A DNA stretch of 64,000 bases from Peribacillus frigoritolerans (GCF_001636405.1 NZ_KV440950.1:240001-304000), one strand, 5' to 3'; counted from the stretch's first letter, positions 43,839 to 54,091 are shown. The notes: generated by a model from the letters alone, not told the origin. Made by a program: numbers and translations.

Positions 43839-43960
43839 TAAAAGCATAAAAAATTGGAAAGGATATGCTTGTTTTGCTTATAGGTCACTGTAAGGTATGA
43901 TAATAGGTAGGCAAATCCAACAATTGATAGTAAAAACATAATGAAAGTTAGAGGATATAT

Positions 43961-44440
43961 ATGAAAATAACGATTATTACTGTTGGCAAGCTAAAGGAAA
44001 AATACTTAAAGCAAGGAATTGCTGAATATACAAAAAGGTTAAGCGCCTATGCTAATATAGAACTTGTGGAAGTACCGGATGAAAAGGCTCCGGAAAACCT
44101 GAGTACAGCGGACATGGACATTGTAAAGCAAAAGGAGGGTGAACGAATCCTGGCCAAAGTCAGCCCGGACACCTACGTAATAACGCTTGAGATCAATGGA
44201 AAACAGCTTACTTCAGAACAGCTGGCCACTCATATGGATCAGCTCGCCACCTATGGAAAGAGCAAAATTGCCTTTATTATTGGCGGGTCGCTTGGACTTG
44301 GCAAAGAGGTGTTATCAAGAAGCGATTATGCCCTTTCCTTCTCGAAAATGACCTTTCCGCATCAATTAATGAAATTGGTTCTTGTGGAGCAAATATATCG
44401 GGCTTTTCGGATAAATAGAAATGAACCATATCATAAATGA
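43961..44440 (+). CDS. rlmH: 23S rRNA (pseudouridine-1915-N3)-methyltransferase RlmH
   Basis: SPOUT-class methyltransferase acting on helix 69 of assembled 70S ribosomes. It begins [20 protein letters not shown], and the knotted SAM site is [15 protein letters not shown]. The C-terminal [11 protein letters not shown] is the family ending. Length 159 residues, as in B. subtilis YydA. Confidence 0.98.
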   Translation: MKITIITVGKLKEKYLKQGIAEYTKRLSAYANIELVEVPDEKAPENLSTADMDIVKQKEGERILAKVSPDTYVITLEINGKQLTSEQLATHMDQLATYGKSKIAFIIGGSLGLGKEVLSRSDYALSFSKMTFPHQLMKLVLVEQIYRAFRINRNEPYHK

Positions 44441-44521
44441 TAGAGACTGATCCCGGGGGAGTTCCCCTTAATGTAATGGGTTAAAGTATTAAATCTTACT
44501 GTAATGAAAAGAGGGTAACGA

Positions 44522-45589
44522 ATGAATAAAGAGTCCATTTATGGTTTAACATTCGAACAATTGACAGCGTGGCTTTCGGACCATGGCCATAAAAAATTCA
44601 GAGCTTCCCAAGTCTGGGAGTGGCTTTATAGAACACGTGTGACGAGTTTCTCTGAAATGACGGATGTTAATAAAGAGTGCATAAAATTACTTGAAGAGCA
44701 CTTTGTCATCCAGACTTTGACTGAGCACGTCAAGCAAGAAGCAGAGGATGGTACGATCAAGTTTCTGTTTAAATTACAGGATGGCAACCTTATCGAAACG
44801 GTCATGATGAGACATAAATATGGAATTTCGGTTTGTGTCACCACCCAAGTGGGCTGTAATATTGGCTGCAGTTTCTGTGCAAGTGGATTATTGGCCAAAA
44901 GCCGTGATTTATCCAGCGGGGAGATAGTGGAACAAATCATGAACGTCCAACTGCATCTTGATAAATTGGAACAAGGTGATGTTGTAAGCCATGTTGTTGT
45001 AATGGGTATTGGCGAACCGTTCGATAACTTTGAAAATATGTTAGACTTTTTGAAAGTGCTCATGGACCATAAGGGTCTTGCTATCGCGGGCAGGCGCATT
45101 ACTGTTTCGACAAGCGGTCTTGCCCATAAGATCTATGAATTCACCGATACTCAATTACAGGTGAATCTGGCCATCTCATTGCATGCGCCGAATAATGAAC
45201 TCAGGACACAAATCATGAAGATAAACCGAGGCATCCCAATAGAAAAATTGATGAAATCTCTTGATTATTATTTAGAGAAAACGAATAGGAGAATTACGAT
45301 CGAATATATCCTATTGAAAGATGTCAATGACCATAAAGAAGAAGCCGAGCAACTTGCCGATCTTCTTGATGACAAAAAACATCGTCTTTATGTCAACCTG
45401 ATCCCATATAATCCTGTAGATGAGCATAGCCAATATCAAAGAAGTGACAAAGAGTCCGTTCTCTCGTTTTATGATACGCTGAAAAAGAGAGGCATCAATT
45501 GTAAAATCCGCCAAGAACATGGAACGGATATTGATGCGGCTTGCGGTCAGCTTAGAAGTAAACAAATCAAAAAAGCCGAAGCTAAGTAA
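44522..45589 (+). CDS. rlmN: RlmN-type radical-SAM methyltransferase (probable second copy)
   Basis: Radical-SAM enzyme for 23S rRNA A2503 and some tRNA A37 methylation. The [4Fe-4S] Cys are C112, C116 and C119 (CNIGCSFC), and the catalytic C341 lies in [16 protein letters not shown] and [10 protein letters not shown] are family motifs. Length is 355 residues. Sequence features resemble RlmN ([20 protein letters not shown]) more than the resistance enzyme Cfr. The main rlmN of bacilli normally lies beside prpC-prkC, so this is probably an additional paralogue. It follows rlmH after 80 bp and may share its transcript. Confidence 0.9.
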   Translation: MNKESIYGLTFEQLTAWLSDHGHKKFRASQVWEWLYRTRVTSFSEMTDVNKECIKLLEEHFVIQTLTEHVKQEAEDGTIKFLFKLQDGNLIETVMMRHKYGISVCVTTQVGCNIGCSFCASGLLAKSRDLSSGEIVEQIMNVQLHLDKLEQGDVVSHVVVMGIGEPFDNFENMLDFLKVLMDHKGLAIAGRRITVSTSGLAHKIYEFTDTQLQVNLAISLHAPNNELRTQIMKINRGIPIEKLMKSLDYYLEKTNRRITIEYILLKDVNDHKEEAEQLADLLDDKKHRLYVNLIPYNPVDEHSQYQRSDKESVLSFYDTLKKRGINCKIRQEHGTDIDAACGQLRSKQIKKAEAK

Positions 45590-45603
45590 GTTCATTAAAA
45601 AAC

Positions 45604-45637
45604 AAAAAGAGGACGCATATTTTGCGGCCTCTTTTTT
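45604..45637. terminator. Terminator between convergent rlmN and the heme monooxygenase gene
   Basis: A stem AAAGAGG.CGCA/TGCG.CCTCTTT followed by T on the plus strand and an AT-rich flank on the other. Confidence 0.85.
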
Positions 45638-45648
45638 GTGTGATTTCA

Positions 45649-45981
45649 TTATTTGGCTATTTCCTTTACCGAGGCGACTTCATACGTTGTAAGCTCGCTG
45701 CCTAGAATTGGAGATTCTTTTTTTGCTTCACCGGAACCTGGTTCAGGCCGTTTATGTGCAGCTTTGAATGCATCGCTATTTCTCCAAGCCGTAAAGTTAT
45801 CAAGGTTTTCCCAGTACATATTAACGCTCAGTTCATCGTGATCCGTCAAATTCTGCGTTAATAATACTTCAACTTTTACGAAGCCTTCCATCGTATCAAG
45901 TGGTCCTGGTGCAGTAAATCCTGGGGCCATGACTGCACCCATCCCTTTTTTGACTCTGATTCTATTCGTTACGATTATCAT
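45649..45981 (-). CDS. hmoA: Antibiotic-biosynthesis-monooxygenase fold heme-degrading enzyme (HmoA-like)
   Basis: A 110-residue ferredoxin-like protein of the IsdG/HmoA group, which opens heme to release iron. It begins MIIVTNRIRVKKGMG and shows MEGFVKVEVLLTQ, then YWENLDNFTAWRNSDAFKAAH, with the conserved Trp and His of this group. ATG at 45981 is chosen because AGGAGG lies just upstream; the frame is open to 46020. It is transcribed against its neighbours. No Fur box was seen upstream, so iron control is not shown. Confidence 0.85.
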   Translation of the reverse strand: MIIVTNRIRVKKGMGAVMAPGFTAPGPLDTMEGFVKVEVLLTQNLTDHDELSVNMYWENLDNFTAWRNSDAFKAAHKRPEPGSGEAKKESPILGSELTTYEVASVKEIAK

Positions 45982-46275
45982 AATGAGTCCTCCTTTTGGC
46001 CATCGGTTTGGAATATACACCCTTTATTTCCGCAATTTCATACATATTTTAGCATATTGAAAGAAGCAGGGTCCATTTTGATTAACTCCAATCATGGGGG
46101 CCCTGAAGACATTGTTTCAATAAAGACGGACGTTTCATTATATTGAAATAGAACTATTGAATTTGGATATTACAAGGTTTATTGGTGCATATCGCGTATA
46201 ATAGAACTCTGTATAAGGAAATTACGATTATGGGAACAATAAAGCAACATACTAAACAACAAAAGAGGCTGTTAT

Positions 46276-47724
46276 ATGAATGAATTGAGTTTTACTGACT
46301 ATACATTAAGCGATGAAATTGTTAGGGCATTAGAAAGCTTGGGATATCAACATCCAACCGAAGTACAGCGCGAGGTGATTCCAGTGGCGCTGAAAAGGCG
46401 GGATCTTGTCGTTAAATCGCAAACAGGAAGCGGCAAGACCGCTTCATTCGGCATACCGATCTGCGAAATGGTCGATTGGGAAGAAAATAAGCCTCAGGCG
46501 CTTATTTTAACACCGACACGTGAGCTCGCTGTACAGGTAAAAGAGGATATTACGAATATTGGCAGATTTAAGAGGATAAAGGCTACTGCAGTTTATGGAA
46601 AACATCCATTCGCACTGCAAAAAGCGGAATTGAAACAAAAAAGCCATGTAGTCGTCGGAACCCCGGGTCGTGTTCTGGATCATATCGAGAAAGGGACATT
46701 TGCATTGGAACGCTTAACTCATTTAGTTATTGATGAAGCGGATGAAATGCTGAATATGGGCTTCATCGAACAAGTGGAAGCCATTATTAAGGAGCTTCCG
46801 AAAGATAGAGTAACCATGCTGTTCTCTGCTACATTACCTGAGAGTATAAAAAAACTATGCAAGCAATATATGAAGGATCCTTTGGATATTGAAATCAAAG
46901 CAAAGGGTTTAACGACGGAGAAAATTGAACATGCCCTTATAGAAGTGAAAGAAGATGACAAGTTTTCCCTGCTTAGAGACGTAACCATCACGGAAAACCC
47001 TGATAGCTGCATCATTTTTTGCCGGACGAAAGATAGGGTGGACCAAGTATGTGAACAGCTGCTGGAACTGGAATATCCGTGTGACATGATTCACGGCGGC
47101 ATGCTTCAGGAAGATCGCCTTGCAGTGATGAATGAATTCAGAAGAGGTGAATTCCGCTATTTGGTTGCAACAGATGTTGCTGCCCGTGGGATTGACATCG
47201 ACAATATAACCCATGTAATTAACTATGACCTGCCATTAGAAAAGGAAAGTTACGTACATCGAACAGGAAGAACGGGCCGTGCCGGTAAAAAAGGAAAGGC
47301 CATTACTTTTATGACGCCGTACGAAGACAAATTCCTTACCGAGATCCAAGGATATATCGGTTTTGAAATCCCTAAGATGACTGCTCCATCTAAAGAGGAA
47401 GTTTCCAATAACAAAACGGAATTCGAAGCCAAACTGGAAGCCCGTCCAAAAATCAAAAAAGATAAAAGTGAACAATTGAATAAACAAATCATGAAGCTGT
47501 ATTTTAATGGCGGCAAGAAAAAGAAACTCAGGGCTGTGGATTTTGTCGGAACCATCGCTAAGATTGATGGAGTGAATGCAGAGGACATCGGGATCATTAC
47601 GATCCAGGATAATGTTTCTTATGTAGAAATATTGAATGAAAAAGGACCGCTTGTCTTGAAAGTGATGAAAAATACGAAAGTGAAAGGCAAACTTTTGAAG
47701 GTTTCAGAGGCCTTTAAGAACTAA
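46276..47724 (+). CDS. dbpA: ATP-dependent RNA helicase DbpA (YxiN type)
   Basis: DEAD-box helicase of 482 residues whose C-terminal domain recognises hairpin 92 of 23S rRNA, acting in 50S assembly. It has Q motif/motif [15 protein letters not shown], motif II DEAD (VIDEADEML), motif III SAT, and motif [12 protein letters not shown]. The C-terminal RNA-binding domain starts about residue 400 ([20 protein letters not shown]). A TATAAT is present at 46197-46202, without a clear -35. Confidence 0.96.
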   Translation: MNELSFTDYTLSDEIVRALESLGYQHPTEVQREVIPVALKRRDLVVKSQTGSGKTASFGIPICEMVDWEENKPQALILTPTRELAVQVKEDITNIGRFKRIKATAVYGKHPFALQKAELKQKSHVVVGTPGRVLDHIEKGTFALERLTHLVIDEADEMLNMGFIEQVEAIIKELPKDRVTMLFSATLPESIKKLCKQYMKDPLDIEIKAKGLTTEKIEHALIEVKEDDKFSLLRDVTITENPDSCIIFCRTKDRVDQVCEQLLELEYPCDMIHGGMLQEDRLAVMNEFRRGEFRYLVATDVAARGIDIDNITHVINYDLPLEKESYVHRTGRTGRAGKKGKAITFMTPYEDKFLTEIQGYIGFEIPKMTAPSKEEVSNNKTEFEAKLEARPKIKKDKSEQLNKQIMKLYFNGGKKKKLRAVDFVGTIAKIDGVNAEDIGIITIQDNVSYVEILNEKGPLVLKVMKNTKVKGKLLKVSEAFKN

Positions 47725-47736
47725 AGATGTCGAATA

Positions 47737-47781
47737 AAAGAAGCGGGAAGACCGAAAATCGGTCTTCCCGCTTCTTTTTTA
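47737..47781 (+). terminator. Strong terminator after dbpA
   Basis: A perfect 17-bp stem (AAGCGGGAAGACCGA with its complement) flanked by A and T runs and ending in six T. Confidence 0.96.
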
Positions 47782-47926
47782 TATGACTTGGGACAGGAAC
47801 TTTTCGACCCACCGGGGGAAAATTCAGCCTACACACAGATAATTCGCCCTCCCCCGAAATGATCCGTCCCTCACTGAAATAGTAGTTTTTTTGTTTATGA
47901 GGAGGTTAAGATTCTTTCTCCAAATT

Positions 47927-47952
47927 CTGTTTAACCGTCAAAACAGAGTGGT
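47927..47952 (+). promoter_or_regulatory. SigB-type promoter, probably for katE
   Basis: GTTTAA (47927-47932) and TGGTAT (47947-47952) with a 14 bp spacer match the SigB consensus GTTTAA-N13-15-GGGTAT with one mismatch. katE belongs to the SigB general-stress regulon in B. subtilis. It lies 280 bp before the katE start, with a repeat element in between. Confidence 0.65.
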
Positions 47953-48036
47953 ATATGAGGAAGGATAACGCGATTATTTCGAAACAATAAATACATCTGT
48001 TTGTAGAAAAAAGGGGTTTATCTAATTTTAAAACAA

Positions 48037-48169
48037 AGTTGATTGGGACGTAAGGTGTGCTAGACTCCTGCGGGAAAAGCGAGTCAGGGGAGACCCCCCA
48101 GGCGCAAAGGCGCTGAGGAGGCCCACGGACCGCCCGCCGACAGTGAGTGCCTGGAGTGGAAGTCAACGA
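48037..48169 (-). repeat. GC-rich intergenic repeat, copy A (inverted)
   Basis: A ~133 bp copy of the repeat found four more times to the right, here in the opposite orientation. The reverse complement contains the GGCGGGCGGTCCGTG core, GGGTCTCCC and TTTTCCCGCAGGAGTC. The ends are AAGTTGA and TCAAC, a short terminal inverted repeat. It lies in the predicted untranslated leader of katE. Confidence 0.85.
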
Positions 48170-48231
48170 TCCTGTAGACAATAAACAACGCGATTTAATC
48201 TGAATTCTTAGACATGGAGGGATTGAGTGGG

Positions 48232-50301
48232 ATGACGAAAGCAAATGAAAGCGGAAGAATCGATGGGCAAAGTAAGCAGCGGCAGTTGGATCAATATCGA
48301 GTGGACGATAATGGGAAAAAGATGACGACTAACCAAGGTTTGCGTGTTTCTGAGGATGAGCATTCTTTGAAAGCGGGAACCCGTGGTCCAACTTTGATGG
48401 AGGATTTTCATTTTCGTGAAAAAATGACTCATTTTGACCATGAGCGTATTCCTGAGAGGATTGTCCATGCGCGTGGATCTGGAGCACATGGATATTTTCA
48501 GGTATATGAACCGATGACCGAATATACAAAAGCCAAGTTTCTTCAAGACCCTTCAGTCAAGACACCAGTATTCGTTCGTTACTCCACGGTGGCAGGTTCC
48601 CGCGGATCAGCAGACTCGGTCCGTGATGTAAGAGGATTTTCCACAAAGTTTTATACGGAGGAAGGAAACTATGATTTGGTCGGAAATAATATTCCGGTAT
48701 TTTTTATCCAGGACGCCATTAAGTTCCCGGATCTAATTCATGCGGTTAAACCGGAGCCTCATAACGAAATACCTCAGGCCGCATCTGCCCATGATACGTT
48801 TTGGGATTTCGTCGCCAACAATGAAGAAACGGCACATATGGTCATGTGGCATCTATCTGATAGGGCCATACCGAGAAGTTTCCGGATGATGGAAGGGTTT
48901 GGTGTCCATACATTCCGTTTTGTAAATGAACAAGGCGTGGCCCATTTCGTTAAATTCCATTGGAAGCCTGTACTAGGAGTAAAATCCCTTGTCTGGGATG
49001 AGGCACAGAAAATTGCAGGGAAGAATCCCGATTTTCACCGCCAAGATCTGTGGGAAGCAATAGATACCGGGAATTATCCTGAATTTGAATTTGGCGTCCA
49101 AATGATTAAGGAGGAAGATGAATTCAATTTCGACTTTGATATCCTTGATCCTACTAAACTATGGCCGGAAGAACAAATCCCGGTTAAAATAATCGGAAAA
49201 ATGGTTTTGAACCAAAATACGGATAACTTTTTTGCAGAGACTGAACAGATAGCTTTCCATCCGGGGCATGTTGTACCGGGTATTGATTTTTCAAATGATC
49301 CGCTGCTTCAGGGACGTTTATTCTCATACACCGATACCCAGCTATCCAGATTGGGAGGACCGAACTTCCATGAGCTACCGATTAATAGGACGGTTGCCCC
49401 CGTTCATAATAATCAGCGCGATGGCATGCACCGGATGTCAATAAATCCAGGACCGGTCAGCTACCACAAAAATTCCCTTGCAGGCAACTCTCCTGAACCT
49501 GCTTCGGAAGGGGAAGGCGGCTATGCACATTACCAGGAAAAGGTTGATGGCAGGAAGGTCCGGCAGCGCAGTGAAAGCTTCAAGGATCATTACAGCCAGG
49601 CTAAATTATTTTGGAATAGCATGACGGAAGTGGAGAAGGAGCATATTATTCAGGCCTTCCACTTTGAAGTGGGAAAAGTGAAAAGTAAGGATGTTCAGCA
49701 GCAAATTGTCGAGATGTTCAGCAATGTGGATGTTGAACTGGCCAAAACGATCGCCATGGGAGTGGGCGTGAATCCTCCATCCAACAAAAGTGAGGTTCAA
49801 ATGGACTTGGCTTCTCCTGCTTTAAGCCAGGAGCAAATGAAAGTGAACACGGCCGCAACAAGGAAAGTGGCTATCTTGGCTGCAGATGGTTTCAACGGTT
49901 CAGAGGTTAATCAAGTCTTGGAATCATTTAAATCGGCAGGTATAACGGCTGAATTCATCAGTCATAATCGTGGAGTGGTTACAAGTTCTGAAGGACAGCA
50001 GGTCGAGGTGAACCAGACATTCCTGACAGCCGATTCGGTACTTTTCGATGCTGTATATGTAGCAGGGGGGCAGGAGAGTGTCGATACTTTAATGGCATCC
50101 AAGGAACCCATTTACTTTATTGATGAAGCCTACAATCATTTCAAAGCGATTGGTGCGGGAAAAGAAGGGGCCGAGATCTTATCGAAGGCAGGCATCGTTT
50201 CCAATGATCCAGCTTCAGGCATTGTAGCAGTTACGGATAAAAATAGCGTTTCTGCTTTTATCGAGGCAATTGCCAAGCACCGTCACTGGAAACGCGCTTA
50301 A
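48232..50301 (+). CDS. katE: Large-subunit catalase KatE (HPII type)
   Basis: Clade 2 heme catalase that decomposes hydrogen peroxide. The catalytic His is in IVHARGSGAHGYF, the Asn region in DLVGNNIPVFFIQD, and the heme-ligand Tyr in RLFSYTDTQ. After about residue 510 there is a C-terminal flavodoxin/GATase1-like domain (KVAILAADGFNGSEVN, VYVAGGQESVDTL) typical of large catalases. ATG at 48232 is preferred, 10 nt after GGAGGG; ATG at 48214 overlaps that site. Length is 689 residues (B. subtilis 686). SigB control is likely. Confidence 0.97.
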   Translation: MTKANESGRIDGQSKQRQLDQYRVDDNGKKMTTNQGLRVSEDEHSLKAGTRGPTLMEDFHFREKMTHFDHERIPERIVHARGSGAHGYFQVYEPMTEYTKAKFLQDPSVKTPVFVRYSTVAGSRGSADSVRDVRGFSTKFYTEEGNYDLVGNNIPVFFIQDAIKFPDLIHAVKPEPHNEIPQAASAHDTFWDFVANNEETAHMVMWHLSDRAIPRSFRMMEGFGVHTFRFVNEQGVAHFVKFHWKPVLGVKSLVWDEAQKIAGKNPDFHRQDLWEAIDTGNYPEFEFGVQMIKEEDEFNFDFDILDPTKLWPEEQIPVKIIGKMVLNQNTDNFFAETEQIAFHPGHVVPGIDFSNDPLLQGRLFSYTDTQLSRLGGPNFHELPINRTVAPVHNNQRDGMHRMSINPGPVSYHKNSLAGNSPEPASEGEGGYAHYQEKVDGRKVRQRSESFKDHYSQAKLFWNSMTEVEKEHIIQAFHFEVGKVKSKDVQQQIVEMFSNVDVELAKTIAMGVGVNPPSNKSEVQMDLASPALSQEQMKVNTAATRKVAILAADGFNGSEVNQVLESFKSAGITAEFISHNRGVVTSSEGQQVEVNQTFLTADSVLFDAVYVAGGQESVDTLMASKEPIYFIDEAYNHFKAIGAGKEGAEILSKAGIVSNDPASGIVAVTDKNSVSAFIEAIAKHRHWKRA

Positions 50302-50353
50302 TATCTATTGAAACCCCCCAGACTTGAAGTCTGGGGGGTTATTCAATAGATAT
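50301..50353. terminator. Long inverted repeat between convergent katE and pepT
   Basis: Arms of about 25 bp pair almost perfectly: ATATCTATTGAA with TTCAATAGATAT outside, and AACCCCCCAGACTT with AAGTCTGGGGGGTT inside. Few T follow on either strand, but position and stability suggest a two-way terminator. Confidence 0.8.
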
Positions 50354-50364
50354 TTCGTATCAAG

Positions 50365-51600
50365 CTACTTTGCTTTTTCTTCAAAAAGTGATGCAATGCC
50401 AACGATCACCTTAGTGGCCAATATCATATTATCAACGGAAATAAACTCATATTTTCCATGAAAGTTCTCCCCGCCCGTAAAGATGTTGGGTGTTGGCAGG
50501 CCCATATACGATAATTGAGAACCGTCCGTACCACCGCGTATTGGCGAGATTTTCGGTTTTATATCGAGTTTCTCCATTGCTTCATGGGCGATATCCACGA
50601 TTTCCTTCACGGGCTCAATTTTTTCCTTCATGTTGAAGTATTGGTCGTGTAATTCGAGCTGGATTCGGTTTTGCCCATATTTTTCTTTCAAATCTTCGAT
50701 TACTTTTGTTATATATTCCTTGCGTTCATTGAATTTTTGGCGGTCGAAATCCCTGATGATGTAAGAAAGCTTGGTCTCTTCCACATCACCATGAAAGGAA
50801 AGCAGGTGATAAAATCCTTCATAACCCTCCGTATATTCAGGTGCTTCTGCCGCTGGGAGCTTATTATGGAATTCCATGGCGATTTTCGCCGAATTAACCA
50901 TTTTCCCTTTAGCCGTTCCAGGATGAATATTCGTCCCTTTGATCAGGATTTTGGCCGATGCTGCATTGAAGCTCTCATATTCAAGTTCTCCAAGCGGGCC
51001 ACCGTCCACGGTGTAGGCAAATTGGGCATCAAAGGCATCTACATCAAACTTATGGGGTCCCCTGCCGATTTCCTCATCGGGAGTAAAAGCAACACGGATT
51101 TTTCCATGCTTGATTTCCGGATGCTGGATCAAATAATCCATGGCAGTCATGATTTCGGCAATTCCAGCCTTATTATCTGCTCCCAACAGGGTTGTCCCAT
51201 CCGTTGTAATCAAGGTATGCCCTATATAGTTCTTAAGCGAAGGAAAATCATCAGGTGAAAGAATGACATCCAATTTTTCATGTAGAGTAAGATCTTTGCC
51301 ATCATAGTTGTCAACGATTTGCGGTTTTACATCTTTTCCAGTGAAATCCGTTGCTGTATCGACATGGGCCAAGAAACCGATTGTCGGGACATCCTTATTT
51401 GAATTGGCTGGCAAGGTTGCCATGACATAGCCGTTCGGATCAATAGTCACTTCCTTCATCCCAATGGATTGAAGTTCCTTGACCAATGCATTTGCCAATG
51501 TCAGCTGTCCGGGTGTAGAGGGGCATGAGGGATTTTCCTCATTCGATTGGGTATCCACTTTCACATAAGAAGTGAATCTTTCAATGATTTCATTTTTCAC
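50365..51600 (-). CDS. pepT: Peptidase T (tripeptidase)
   Basis: M20-family zinc aminotripeptidase of 411 residues. Metal-ligand motifs are [12 protein letters not shown] (His, Asp), [13 protein letters not shown] (bridging Asp) and [10 protein letters not shown] (catalytic Glu). [22 protein letters not shown] is the C-terminal signature. GTG at 51600 gives (M)[19 protein letters not shown], matching B. subtilis PepT (410), with GAAGGA just before it. The longer frame to 51720 has no family match. Cytoplasmic. Confidence 0.96.
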   Translation of the reverse strand: MKNEIIERFTSYVKVDTQSNEENPSCPSTPGQLTLANALVKELQSIGMKEVTIDPNGYVMATLPANSNKDVPTIGFLAHVDTATDFTGKDVKPQIVDNYDGKDLTLHEKLDVILSPDDFPSLKNYIGHTLITTDGTTLLGADNKAGIAEIMTAMDYLIQHPEIKHGKIRVAFTPDEEIGRGPHKFDVDAFDAQFAYTVDGGPLGELEYESFNAASAKILIKGTNIHPGTAKGKMVNSAKIAMEFHNKLPAAEAPEYTEGYEGFYHLLSFHGDVEETKLSYIIRDFDRQKFNERKEYITKVIEDLKEKYGQNRIQLELHDQYFNMKEKIEPVKEIVDIAHEAMEKLDIKPKISPIRGGTDGSQLSYMGLPTPNIFTGGENFHGKYEFISVDNMILATKVIVGIASLFEEKAK

Positions 51601-51694
51601 TTTTCCTTCAACTCCTTTCTCCCTTATCTTACCATGATTAATTAAAATGGAAAAATTATCTTTATTTGAAATCCTCAAGGGCGGTGTCATCAGC

Positions 51695-51730
51695 AAAGAA
51701 CGGCATATCGAAAGCGACATGCCGTTCTTT
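51695..51730 (-). terminator. Terminator after the alpha-amylase gene
   Basis: A perfect 12-bp stem AAAGAACGGCAT/ATGCCGTTCTTT with a 12-nt loop lies 13 bp past the amylase stop and precedes pepT. Confidence 0.8.
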
Positions 51731-51742
51731 GATATCCCCTTT

Positions 51743-53206
51743 TTAGAGTGGATTATTCAAGGCCCATACGGATACGCTTTTCCCATGAACGGGGAAGGTC
51801 GCGAAACCATCTTCTTCAATGGTAATGTGGTCATCTTTATGACATGTTAAATCAATCCAGATTTCACCAGCACGATGTTCACCGACGAACATCCTTTTTT
51901 CACTGTTGTGATCTCCATTGGAGATAATGACGGCACACCCCGAGCCTTCTAGCTCTTCAACTCCGTGCCGGACCCATCCTATCGTATTTGGATCATCAAA
52001 GTAGTCGGTCTGTTCTCCGTAAGCTTTTTCATACCTGGCATATAGTAGGCGATCCAGGATATCCTTTTTCCCAGGCACGGGAGAAGGTCCGCCGATTCCA
52101 TAATAGTCCCCGTAAAAGACACAAGGATAACCGCAAAGTCTAAGCAGGGTAAGTGCATATGCCGATGGTTTGAACCAGTCCTTTACCCAAGATTCCAGTG
52201 ATTCATGAGGCTGGGAGTCATGGTTGTCGACAAAAGTGACGGCCTGTGCCGGATTGGTTTGGACGAGGGTATCATCAAAGATGGTTGAGAGGTCGAAGTC
52301 TGCTCCTGCTTTTGAGGCCTCATGAAATTTATAATGCAGGGAAACATCGAACAAGTTGAGGTCATGATTGGTTTGCTCTAAGTATGTTTGACAAGCTTTA
52401 ACATCCGCCTTCCAAAATTCGCCGACCATGAAGAAATGTTCCTTTGTATAAGGAATGAGTTCTTGGAGGAACTCATTGATGAATTCATAATCGATATGCT
52501 TAACGGCGTCCAAACGAAAACCATCACACTTTAACGTATCAACCATCCATTTTCCCCAGCGAATCATTTCCTGACGAACTTCCGGCAGGCTGTAATCGAT
52601 GTTGGCAAACATTAAATAATCATAGTTTCCGAATTCATCAATGACATGCTGATTCCAGTGCTTATTTTCGCCTGTGATTCGAAATACACCCATTTTGTCG
52701 TTCTCGGCATCATAGTCTGTACCGTTAAAATGGGTATGGTTCCACTTAAAGTCAGAGTATTTATTTTTACGGCCCGGGAAATCGAATTTTGTCCAGCCTT
52801 CCATTTCAAATGGTTCTGAGATATCTTCCATCCGGTTGTCTGGATTGACTTCAATCACTTCAAATTTTTCGGTTCCATCAGCTCCTGCTTTATGGTTCAT
52901 GACTAAATCGATATAAACGCAAAGTCCGTAGTTATGGCAAGTGGCTATTGCTTGCAGCAATTCATCTTTGGTCCCGTATTTGGTACGAACTGTTCCTTTT
53001 TGGTCAAATTCCCCCAAATCGTAACCGTCATATATTCCATATCCATTATCCCCAACGGATTGCCCTTTGGTAACTGGCGGAAGCCAAACGCAATCAATTC
53101 CTATATCCTTCAACTTAGAGGCTGCGTATTTCAATCTGTCCCAATGAGAACCATCTGCCTCAAGATGCCACTCAAAAAATTGCATCATCGTATGATTTCT
53201 TTTCAT
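51743..53206 (-). CDS. Cytoplasmic alpha-amylase (GH13)
   Basis: A 487-residue glycosyl hydrolase 13 enzyme that cleaves internal alpha-1,4 glucan bonds. The nucleophile Asp is in [10 protein letters not shown], the acid Glu in FMVGEFWKA and the third Asp in [11 protein letters not shown]; region I is [12 protein letters not shown]. The start [19 protein letters not shown] (ATG at 53206 after GGGGGG) shows no signal peptide, so it probably acts inside the cell on glycogen or imported dextrins. The frame is open to 53338 but that part lacks family similarity. Monocistronic. Confidence 0.94.
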   Translation of the reverse strand: MKRNHTMMQFFEWHLEADGSHWDRLKYAASKLKDIGIDCVWLPPVTKGQSVGDNGYGIYDGYDLGEFDQKGTVRTKYGTKDELLQAIATCHNYGLCVYIDLVMNHKAGADGTEKFEVIEVNPDNRMEDISEPFEMEGWTKFDFPGRKNKYSDFKWNHTHFNGTDYDAENDKMGVFRITGENKHWNQHVIDEFGNYDYLMFANIDYSLPEVRQEMIRWGKWMVDTLKCDGFRLDAVKHIDYEFINEFLQELIPYTKEHFFMVGEFWKADVKACQTYLEQTNHDLNLFDVSLHYKFHEASKAGADFDLSTIFDDTLVQTNPAQAVTFVDNHDSQPHESLESWVKDWFKPSAYALTLLRLCGYPCVFYGDYYGIGGPSPVPGKKDILDRLLYARYEKAYGEQTDYFDDPNTIGWVRHGVEELEGSGCAVIISNGDHNSEKRMFVGEHRAGEIWIDLTCHKDDHITIEEDGFATFPVHGKSVSVWALNNPL

Positions 53207-53475
53207 CCGTTTCCCCCCTGACACCGACCCGATTTTAACAAAAGTGAAACTGTACGATCGGATAAAGTAATAATGAAAATCTTTACCCCCTAAATTCAAA
53301 TGATAAACAAGTGAATAACCCTCTTGAGTGAGGTTCATTCACTCCTCTATTTTACTATTTTATACCAAATAAGGATATTTTATATTGGTTAGCAGCTAAA
53401 AATAATTCAAATGTGTAGGAATAACCGGGAAAAGTCTAGACGCCCATTCAATAATTTTGGGGGAGTGGGTGGATA

Positions 53476-53613
53476 TCAATCGTTCCTTTCCACTGCGGCC
53501 GCTCGCTTTCCGCGGGCGGTCCGGGAGCCTCCTCGACTCTTTGCGCCTGTGGGGTCTCCCATGTACGCGTATCTCCCGCAGTAGTCTCGCACCCTCCGTT
53601 TCAATCCACTTCG
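53476..53613 (+). repeat. GC-rich intergenic repeat, copy B
   Basis: Shares the GCTTTCCGCGGGCGGTCC core, GCCTCCTCG, GGGGTCTCCC and CCCGCAG..GTCTCGCACC blocks with the other copies, but is more diverged and its ends have lost the AAGTTGA/TCAACTT pair. The 53207-53475 stretch before it contains no other recognisable feature. Confidence 0.85.
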
Positions 53614-53703
53614 TTATGAAATTTAGTAGAATCTCTTTTGCCTATAAAATAAGGCACCCCGAATATTTTGGGATGGCTTGTTCATATTGGAAGGGTATCG
53701 TCC

Positions 53704-53904
53704 TTATCCTTTTTTACCTCTTCGTCTAAAGAAGTGGGCGAAAGCCATTGCACCTAATAATAAGATTAGGAGCATGGAAGATAGAATGATCATATCTTTT
53801 GAGGAGCTGCTGTTACCTGCCCCCTTTTGGCCCATGTTCCCGTTTATACCAGGAGGTGCACCATTCTCTCCGCCGCCCATACTGCTTTCTGTCTTGGCTT
53901 CCAC
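53704..53904 (-). CDS. Small protein with C-terminal membrane anchor (unrecognised, possibly a remnant)
   Basis: A 66-residue open frame: a Gly/Ser-rich hydrophilic half, then one hydrophobic helix (MIILSSMLLILLLGAMAFAHFF) and a basic tail RRRGKKG. This is how C-terminal anchors of surface proteins look, but no LPXTG motif is present. The GTG at 53904 has no ribosome-binding site. The frame continues open upstream without an ATG to a stop near 53950. It may be the surviving 3' end of a larger surface-protein gene. No homologue is named. Confidence 0.35.
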   Translation of the reverse strand: MEAKTESSMGGGENGAPPGINGNMGQKGAGNSSSSKDMIILSSMLLILLLGAMAFAHFFRRRGKKG

Positions 53905-54006
53905 AAACTTTTTTATATTTAATAGATAAATAGAGAATAGGCCCCATTTTTAACCTTTTCTTAATTTTATTGGAATTTACTAGAAGAAAAATGAGTGGAT
54001 TTACTC

Positions 54007-54066
54007 ATTGAGAACAATTATCATTATCAGTAAAATAAGGTTCATGATAATGATAATTATTCTCAA
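54007..54066 (+). promoter_or_regulatory. Fur-controlled promoter of the siderophore operon (double Fur box)
   Basis: TTGAGA (54008-54013), a 17 bp spacer and TAAAAT (54031-54036) form a SigA promoter. Two Fur boxes are arranged as a large inverted repeat. The left one, AATTATCATTATCA, ends at 54029 and overlaps the spacer. The right one, TGATAATGATAATTATTCTC, starts at about 54045 and covers the start-site region. The 22-bp arms match almost perfectly. Iron-replete repression by Fur is the clear prediction. Confidence 0.9.
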
Positions 54067-54091
54067 TTAATTCAATACATGGAGGTTCACT

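Noticed and set aside
44522-45589. Cfr-type multidrug-resistance methyltransferase
   Set aside because: The residues around the FeS cluster and the [11 protein letters not shown] segment follow RlmN rather than Cfr; only phylogeny could reopen this.
52769-52786. Noc-binding site (CCCGGGAAAT near 52775)
   Set aside because: Only the right half matches; the left half lacks ATTT and it lies inside the amylase gene.
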